NCBI RefSeq assembly: GCF_040784935.1
Contig: NZ_CP160680.1
Span: 6,181,802-6,245,801 of the forward strand
DNA length: 64,000 nt
Direction of reading: 5' to 3'
Source of the DNA: Lewinella sp. LCG006
GTDB lineage: Bacteria > Bacteroidota > Bacteroidia > Chitinophagales > Saprospiraceae
Shown: positions 58,652 through 64,000 of the stretch, piece by piece
Numbering within the stretch: position 1 is the stretch's first letter
How the letters are laid out: every line of letters begins with the position of its first letter
Translations under genes and position numbers: made by a program
Notes under the pieces: model-generated
The model's database searches: none
What the model saw: the letters and a program-made list of their open reading frames with translations, nothing else
What the model was told of the DNA's origin: nothing

Positions 58652-60211
58652 TTAAGCCTCTCCTTCTTCCTTCTCTTCTTCCTTCTCTTTACGCTTTTCC
58701 GGCCGCATCTGCGGAAAGAACAGTACTTCCTGGATACTGGTTTGGCCCGTTAGCAACATCACCAAACGATCGACACCGATGCCGATACCTGAAGTTGGTG
58801 GCATACCGTATTCCAGTGCACGTAGGAAGTCTTCGTCGAGTGCCATCGCTTCGTCGTCGCCGCGCTTTGCTAATCGCAATTGATCCTCGAAGCGTTCACG
58901 CTGATCGATGGGATCGTTGAGCTCGGTGTAGGCATTGGCCAGCTCCTTACCATTGACGATCAACTCAAAGCGCTCGACCAAACCTTCTTTGTCGCGGTGC
59001 TTTTTGGTAAGCGGAGACATTTCTACCGGATAGTCCGTAATAAAGGTAGGCTGGATCAACTGCCATTCGACTTTCTCGCCGAAAATTTCATCGATCAACT
59101 TGCCTTTGCCCATGCTGTCTTCTACCTCGATGTGCATCTCTTTCGCGACTTTGCGCAAGCCCTCTTCATCGAGGCCTGAGATGTCCACACCGGTATATTC
59201 TTTGATGGCATCATACATCGTCAGGCGGCGGAATGGGCCTTTAAAATCGATGACATGCTCTCCTACTTTGACCGTCGTTTCCCCAAGAACGGATTGGATG
59301 GCATGCTCCAACAGTTGCTCGGTGGTTTCCATCATCCAGTAGTAATCCTTGTAGGCCACGTAGAACTCCACCATCGTGAATTCAGGATTGTGTGTGGCGT
59401 CCATGCCCTCATTACGGAACATTTTACCAAACTCGTAGACCCCGTCAAAACCGCCGACAATCAGGCGCTTGAGGTACAACTCATTGGCAATCCGCAAATA
59501 AAGCGGCATGTCCAAGGTATTGTGGTGCGTCTTGAAAGGACGCGCCGATGCACCGCCGTGAATGGGCTGTAATATGGGTGTTTCGACTTCCATCAAGCCT
59601 ATTTCATCCAGGAAAAGACGCATGGCCGTGATCAGGCGACTGCGTTTGCGGAACAGATCGCGCACCTCCGCATTCACCGTAAGGTCTACATAACGCTGGC
59701 GGTAACGCAACTCTGGGTTTGTAAAGGCATCGTGTACTTTGCCTTCTGCATCCACCTTGACCACGGGTAGTGGCCGTAGTGACTTACCCAGGAAGGTAAA
59801 TTCAGTGACGTGCACGGAAACTTCGCCTACCATTGTCTTGAAAACGTAGCCTTTGATCCCGATAAAATCACCCAGGTCCAGGAGTTTCTTGAAAAGGTCG
59901 TTGTAAAGCGACTTGTCTTCCCCTGGCGCAATATCATCACGCGAGACATAAATCTGGATGCGCCCGGAAGCGTCCTGTAGTTCGGCAAAAGAAGCTTTAC
60001 CTTTTCCCCGTTTGGCCATCAGGCGGCCTGCCAGACAAACTTCGGTGAAGTTCGTTGACAATTTATCTTCTTCATCAAATTCGGCAGCGGCTTTAAGATC
60101 GGCAGCCAAATGAGTAACGGGGAATAAAGCAGCCGGGAAGGGATCGATGCCCATCTCCCGAATAGCCGCTAAGTTTTCTCTACGGACAATTTCCTGTTCG
60201 CTGAGTTGCAT
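58652..60211 (-). CDS. lysS: Lysyl-tRNA synthetase, class II
   Basis: A 519-residue class II aminoacyl-tRNA synthetase charging tRNA-Lys. An N-terminal OB-fold anticodon-binding domain (about 55-160, [21 protein letters not shown]) is followed by the catalytic core with motif 1 ([25 protein letters not shown]), motif 2 ([20 protein letters not shown]) and motif 3 ([16 protein letters not shown]). The C-terminus adds a highly charged tail ([14 protein letters not shown]). A frame extension to 60268 is less likely; the ATG at 60211 ([13 protein letters not shown]) gives the typical start. A terminator follows. Confidence 0.95.
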   Translation of the reverse strand: MQLSEQEIVRRENLAAIREMGIDPFPAALFPVTHLAADLKAAAEFDEEDKLSTNFTEVCLAGRLMAKRGKGKASFAELQDASGRIQIYVSRDDIAPGEDKSLYNDLFKKLLDLGDFIGIKGYVFKTMVGEVSVHVTEFTFLGKSLRPLPVVKVDAEGKVHDAFTNPELRYRQRYVDLTVNAEVRDLFRKRSRLITAMRLFLDEIGLMEVETPILQPIHGGASARPFKTHHNTLDMPLYLRIANELYLKRLIVGGFDGVYEFGKMFRNEGMDATHNPEFTMVEFYVAYKDYYWMMETTEQLLEHAIQSVLGETTVKVGEHVIDFKGPFRRLTMYDAIKEYTGVDISGLDEEGLRKVAKEMHIEVEDSMGKGKLIDEIFGEKVEWQLIQPTFITDYPVEMSPLTKKHRDKEGLVERFELIVNGKELANAYTELNDPIDQRERFEDQLRLAKRGDDEAMALDEDFLRALEYGMPPTSGIGIGVDRLVMLLTGQTSIQEVLFFPQMRPEKRKEKEEEKEEGEA

Positions 60212-60300
60212 AAGTGAATGATTAAAAAGATAAAATAAGTTGGTATAGCATCGATTTAGGTTTGTCAAAATCCCTATACCCTGTACTAAGCACGTGGTAC

Positions 60301-60357
60301 AGTGAGATTTACCTAGGTGCTTCTTGCCTTCAGTAATACAACAGGGTAAATCTCACT
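60301..60357. terminator. Hairpin between the DUF3467 gene and lysS
   Basis: Perfect 13-bp arms AGTGAGATTTACC (60301-60313) and GGTAAATCTCACT (60345-60357) with a 31-nt loop, directly after the stop of the DUF3467 gene. No clear T-run on the minus strand, so it may be a processing or regulatory hairpin instead of a terminator. Confidence 0.5.
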
Positions 60358-60362
60358 TTAAC

Positions 60363-60683
60363 TTAAGCTTGTGCCGTTGGCGTAAACCCGATTGGAGGAA
60401 TACCTCCCGTATTGGGCTCCGTTTCTTGAATGATGCCGTGCTGGCTTTCAAATCTTTGCACGTTATCCGCCAAAGCTCTCAACAAACGTTTAGCGTGCTG
60501 AGGGGTGAGGATAATGCGTGATTTCACTTTGGCTTTAGGTACATTAGGTACCAAACGGAGAAAGTCAATGATGAATTCACTATTGGAATGTGCGATCACC
60601 GCCAAGTTAGCGTAGGTACCTTCCGCAACATCTTCGGGTAATTCAATGTTAAGCTGATTTTTTGCCTTTTTTTGCTCGGCCAT
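60363..60683 (-). CDS. DUF3467 domain protein
   Basis: A 106-residue small cytoplasmic protein matching the DUF3467 pattern: NIELPEDVAEGTYANLAVIAHSNSEFIIDFLRLVPN, VKSRIILTPQHAKRLLRALADNVQRFE. The domain is widespread in bacteria and its biological role is unknown. It carries a Pro/Gly/Thr-rich C-terminal tail (PNTGGIPPIGFTPTAQA). It stands between topA and lysS on the same strand, about 100 bp from topA. Confidence 0.88.
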   Translation of the reverse strand: MAEQKKAKNQLNIELPEDVAEGTYANLAVIAHSNSEFIIDFLRLVPNVPKAKVKSRIILTPQHAKRLLRALADNVQRFESQHGIIQETEPNTGGIPPIGFTPTAQA

Positions 60684-60785
60684 AATGGTTTTTATTATTT
60701 GAACTGAACCGGAATGCTCCTATGAATAATCACAAGTGCAGAGAAAAAATTCCCTCATCCCAGCAGTCTTTTGTTAAACGATATT

Positions 60786-63353
60786 TTATTTCTTCTTACG
60801 AGGCTTAGCTTTGGGTTTTGCCTTGGCTTTGCTCTTTTCTTTGCTGAAGGATCCTGGTAGCTCTGCTTCTATGATTGCTTTCACATCATCGAGACTCAGC
60901 TCTTGGGCTTGTTCAGCCGTCATTTTTTCGGTACCGATTTTGGGAAGCTTGACGTTGGCTTTTTTGAACTTGATGAAAGGTCCCCAACGACCATTCTGGA
61001 TGCTGATATCTTCTTCCTCCCAACGCTGGACGTAGCGGTTGGCTTCTTTCTCAATTTTTCCTTTCAGCAATTCTATGGCTTCCGCTTCAGTAAGGTTGTC
61101 CCAGTCGTATTTCTTGGGTACATTGACAAAGAGTTTCTGCCACTTGATAAAAGGCCCAAAACGTCCCTTACCCTTGGTGACGGGCTCTCCTTTGTAATGT
61201 GCAACCGGTTCGTCTTCCTTCTTTTTGATGGCTATTTTCTCGAGGGCCATTTCGTAATCCACCTCGTGTGGATCAGCACCACGCCCTAAGGAAATATAAT
61301 CATCGCCCCAGCGGACATAAGGGCCATAACGCCCCACACCAACAATGACTTCTTTGCCTTCATATTCGCCCAAAGTCTTGGGCAACTCAAACAGCTTGAG
61401 AGATATTTCCAGATCGATGTCATCCATTTCCATTCCCGCAGGAAGGTTGGCGTACTTTGGTTTCTCATCGGGTAACAATTCATCAGGAGCTCCCAACTGG
61501 ATTACCGGCCCACGGCGAGAAAGACGCACCAGGATGGTTCTCCCCGTTTCCGGATCAGTACCAATAATCCGCTCCTTGGTTACCCGGTCAGCGGTTTCGG
61601 TAATGACCTCAACGCTTTTATGAAAAGGAACATAAAACTCCCGCAACATCTTGGTCCAGTTCTCTTTCCCTTCCGCTACTCTATCGAAACGTTCTTCAAT
61701 ATCACTGGTAAAGCCATATTCCATAATGGTATCGAAATGCTCTTCCAGGAAGTCAGAGACGGTAATTCCTATCTCGGTAGGAAACAGGCGGTTCTTAACG
61801 GCGCCAGCCTTTTCTGTCTTTGTCTCCGCGCTCACCTTATTGCCCTGCAACGTGATCACGCGGAAATCCCGGTCTTCACCATCACGCGACTCACTTACAA
61901 CATAACCACGGTTCTCTTCCATGATTTTGCTGATCGTTGGTGCATACGTAGAAGGACGGCCAATACCTTTCTCTTCCAATGCTTTCACCAAACCAGCCTC
62001 CGTGTAGCGAGCGGGTGGGCGCGTAAAGCTTTCGGTAGCCGTGAGAATATCCAGCGGCAATTGCTGTCCTTCATCCAAAGGAGGCAACATGCCTTTTACT
62101 TCGTCATCATCGTCATCATCATCCTTGGATTCCAGATAGACTTTTAAGAAACCATCAAAAACCAAAACCTCGCCTTCTGCGCGCAGAATTTGATCAGGTA
62201 CCTTGTCGATGCCAATATTGACAATAGTCTTTTCCAATTTCGCTTCCGCCATCTGTGAGGCGATCGTGCGCTTCCAGATCAGTTCGTACAAGCGCTGTTC
62301 ATCACGATCTCCGCTTACGTTCTGTTTGGCAATATAAGTAGGGCGGATAGCTTCGTGCGCCTCTTGTGCCGAAGTATTCTTGCTCTTAAAGCGCCTTACG
62401 TTGACGTATTCCTTGCCAAAATCCTGTTCTACCTGCTGAGCGATGGAAGCAATAGCGACTTCGGATAAACTGATAGAATCCGTACGCATATAAGTGATAT
62501 GCCCGGCTTCATAAAGGCGCTGGGCAACCTGCATGGTGCGTTTTACCGAAAAACTGAGCTTCCTGCTAGCATCCTGCTGGAGGGTAGAAGTTGTAAAAGG
62601 AGCAGCGGGTTTGCGCGTCAAAGGTTTTACCTCGATGTTGTCAATGGCAAACTTTGCACCCACGCACTTATTCAGTAATTCCTGTGCATCCTCAATGGTC
62701 GAAAGTCGATCAGGAGAAGTTGCTTTGAGCTGAACCATGCGGCCTTGCTCATTCTTTACATTAAAAATGGCATCCAGTCGAAAGAATGCCTGGGGAATGA
62801 ATTCACGAATTTGGCGCTCCTTTTCTACGATCAGCTTAACGGCAACGGACTGAACCCGGCCGGCGGATAATTTACCCCTGATTTTCTTCCACAGCAACTC
62901 TGACAGTTCAAACCCTACCAGGCGATCCAATACCCGACGTGCCTGCTGGGCATCTACCAGGTTGAGGTCAACGGTACGTGGTTGGGTAATGGCTTTCTGA
63001 ATAGCTGGTTTGGTGATTTCTCGAAATACAATCCGCTTGGTGGTGTTTTCATCCAGCCCTAACACTTCACACAGGTGCCAGGAAATGGCTTCTCCCTCGC
63101 GGTCTTCATCCGTCGCGAGCCACACTTCGTCTACCTTCTTAACCCAATCTTTAAGTTCTTTAACAACTTTGCGCTTTTCAGGAGAGACAATATATTTGGT
63201 TGCAAAGTCATTTTCCACATCCACGGCCTGGCTTCCTTTGTCCAGATCGCGCACGTGGCCAAAGCTAGATTTTACGACAAACTCCTTTCCCAGGATTTTC
63301 TCGATGGTCTTTGCTTTAGCAGGAGACTCCACAATGACGAGGTTCTTTGGCAT
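60786..63353 (-). CDS. topA: DNA topoisomerase I (type IA)
   Basis: An 855-residue enzyme relaxing negative supercoils through transient cleavage of one strand. The TOPRIM domain opens with LVIVESPAKAKTIEKILG and has WLATDEDREGEAISWHL. The active-site Tyr is in AGHITYMRTDSISLS (near residue 292). Instead of the Cys4 zinc fingers of E. coli TopA, the C-terminus has several zinc-free repeats of the type GRYGPYVRWGDDY, GRFGPFIKWQK, GRWGPFIKFKK, then a Lys-rich tail. This is the common Bacteroidota form. A -7 element TACATTTG (63426-63419, minus) precedes it. It is divergent from purB. Confidence 0.95.
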   Translation of the reverse strand: MPKNLVIVESPAKAKTIEKILGKEFVVKSSFGHVRDLDKGSQAVDVENDFATKYIVSPEKRKVVKELKDWVKKVDEVWLATDEDREGEAISWHLCEVLGLDENTTKRIVFREITKPAIQKAITQPRTVDLNLVDAQQARRVLDRLVGFELSELLWKKIRGKLSAGRVQSVAVKLIVEKERQIREFIPQAFFRLDAIFNVKNEQGRMVQLKATSPDRLSTIEDAQELLNKCVGAKFAIDNIEVKPLTRKPAAPFTTSTLQQDASRKLSFSVKRTMQVAQRLYEAGHITYMRTDSISLSEVAIASIAQQVEQDFGKEYVNVRRFKSKNTSAQEAHEAIRPTYIAKQNVSGDRDEQRLYELIWKRTIASQMAEAKLEKTIVNIGIDKVPDQILRAEGEVLVFDGFLKVYLESKDDDDDDDEVKGMLPPLDEGQQLPLDILTATESFTRPPARYTEAGLVKALEEKGIGRPSTYAPTISKIMEENRGYVVSESRDGEDRDFRVITLQGNKVSAETKTEKAGAVKNRLFPTEIGITVSDFLEEHFDTIMEYGFTSDIEERFDRVAEGKENWTKMLREFYVPFHKSVEVITETADRVTKERIIGTDPETGRTILVRLSRRGPVIQLGAPDELLPDEKPKYANLPAGMEMDDIDLEISLKLFELPKTLGEYEGKEVIVGVGRYGPYVRWGDDYISLGRGADPHEVDYEMALEKIAIKKKEDEPVAHYKGEPVTKGKGRFGPFIKWQKLFVNVPKKYDWDNLTEAEAIELLKGKIEKEANRYVQRWEEEDISIQNGRWGPFIKFKKANVKLPKIGTEKMTAEQAQELSLDDVKAIIEAELPGSFSKEKSKAKAKPKAKPRKKK

Positions 63354-63418
63354 ACTTTGGCTTTGTTATTCAACGCTTGAAACTGTGAAGAAGGCAAATA
63401 TTACCTTCTTCAAAACTG

Positions 63419-63477
63419 CAAATGTAATTATTTTAAGATTTGTTCACCGTGCTCCTTTGAAATAGTCCTTACATTTG
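63419..63477. promoter_or_regulatory. Divergent -7 elements between topA and purB
   Basis: Two perfect matches to TAnnTTTG: TACATTTG at 63426-63419 (minus, toward topA) and TACATTTG at 63470-63477 (plus, toward purB), back to back 43 bp apart. Neither has a clear -33 TTTG at standard spacing. Confidence 0.5.
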
Positions 63478-63540
63478 CCCCCTAATATTCCTTTTTTGCG
63501 ACTATTGGGTAGCAAAAACCAACGATAAATCCTCCAACGC

Positions 63541-64000
63541 ATGACCTCCTTAGAAGCTGTAAGTCCTATTGATGGCAGATACCGCAACAAAACGCAAAAC
63601 CTCAGCACGTATTTTTCTGAAGCTGCATTAATCCAGTACCGGGTGATGGTAGAAGTGAAATATTTTCAAGCACTTTACGAACTTGGTCTACCCCAATTAA
63701 AGGGCATAGCTGTCGATAAGGTTGCAAGTTTAAGTGAATTATACGAAAATTTTTCATTGGAGGATGCTTCAGCGATTAAGGAAATAGAAAAAACGACCAA
63801 CCACGATGTCAAGGCCGTTGAGTACCATATCAAGCAAGCTTTTGAGCGACTAGGCTTGAGTGATTATCAGGAGTTTGTACACTTTGGCCTGACCAGTCAG
63901 GATATTAATAACACGGCTGTTCCTCTTTCTTTGCGGGATGCTTACCAGAACGTCTACCTACCCGGCGCTAAAGCCATTCTTGCTGACTTGAACGCTCTAG
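63541..64000 (+). CDS. purB: Adenylosuccinate lyase, N-terminal fragment (partial)
   Basis: The first about 153 codons of a plus-strand gene running off the right edge. The start MTSLEAVSPIDGRYRNKT, then TTNHDVKAVEYHIK and FVHFGLTSQDINNTAVPL are the PurB motifs around the early active-site His (the HFGLTSQD segment). The enzyme cleaves SAICAR and adenylosuccinate in purine synthesis. It is divergent from topA and preceded by TACATTTG (63470-63477), 63 bp before the ATG. The signature SS-loop region lies beyond the window. Confidence 0.92.
   Translation, partial: MTSLEAVSPIDGRYRNKTQNLSTYFSEAALIQYRVMVEVKYFQALYELGLPQLKGIAVDKVASLSELYENFSLEDASAIKEIEKTTNHDVKAVEYHIKQAFERLGLSDYQEFVHFGLTSQDINNTAVPLSLRDAYQNVYLPGAKAILADLNAL

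Overview
The window reads as a chromosomal segment of a Bacteroidota bacterium, most likely a Saprospiria/Lewinella-type organism. The evidence is: type IX secretion (T9SS) C-terminal sorting domains on several very large secreted proteins; SprB-type repeats; paired TPR/PD40 envelope proteins; a cbb3 oxidase assembly cluster; an Omp85 protein with a lipoprotein-like leader; and many promoters with the Bacteroidota -7 signature TAnnTTTG in place of a sigma70 -10 box. Most of the window is core chromosome with moderate base composition, interrupted by a few visibly AT-rich accessory genes (12.3-12.9 kb, 22.9-23.7 kb, 34.6-35.0 kb, 38.7-39.0 kb).

Layout. 0-4.5 kb: a microaerobic respiration block (ccoI, ccoS, start of ccoN on the minus strand; hemN divergent) with two perfect GTGAC-N4-GTCAC Crp/Fnr-type palindromes. 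4.5-9.4 kb: two related TPR-PD40 envelope proteins, one ending in SPOR domains and one in an OmpA domain. 9.9-12.1 kb: coaD and a biotin carboxylase. 12.3-19.2 kb: an AT-rich orphan and a 2003-residue SprB-repeat adhesin. 19.3-22.7 kb: a LEA-type lipoprotein and a three-gene minus operon (transpeptidase-like protein, esterase, 2-hydroxyacid dehydrogenase). 22.8 kb: tRNA-Val(GAC), followed by a Fic protein. 23.9-30.7 kb: rRNA/tRNA methyltransferase, Omp85 protein, nth, purM, M23 peptidase. 30.8-34.5 kb: a T9SS type-B cargo protein and a CPA1 antiporter. 34.6-38.5 kb: VOC protein, a C-terminally extended MiaA coupled to an EAD/TIR-like gene, and a PlsC acyltransferase. 39.1-41.0 kb: an intact IS4-family element inside a REP-like hairpin, then a 244-bp inverted-repeat element. 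41.1-48.5 kb: methyltransferase, HtrA protease, acyl-CoA carboxylase beta subunit, a run of tiny membrane proteins, an orphan antitoxin-like gene abutting a MITE-like element, a lipoprotein and NhaD. 48.7-51.2 kb: dus and cca. 51.2-56.8 kb: a 5'-truncated, frameshifted TonB-dependent receptor joined directly to the end of a T9SS cargo gene. 57.0-64.0 kb: a hypothetical protein, a lipoprotein, lysS, a DUF3467 protein, topA and the start of purB.

How the genes fit together. The best-supported functional unit is the cbb3 oxidase/heme group under a shared oxygen-responsive regulator. The most unusual features are the EAD-TIR-like gene translationally coupled to miaA, the IS whose target duplication is exactly the loop of a palindromic repeat, the decayed receptor, and several unnamed dispersed or hairpin-forming intergenic elements. 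No CRISPR array, prophage or rRNA operon is visible.
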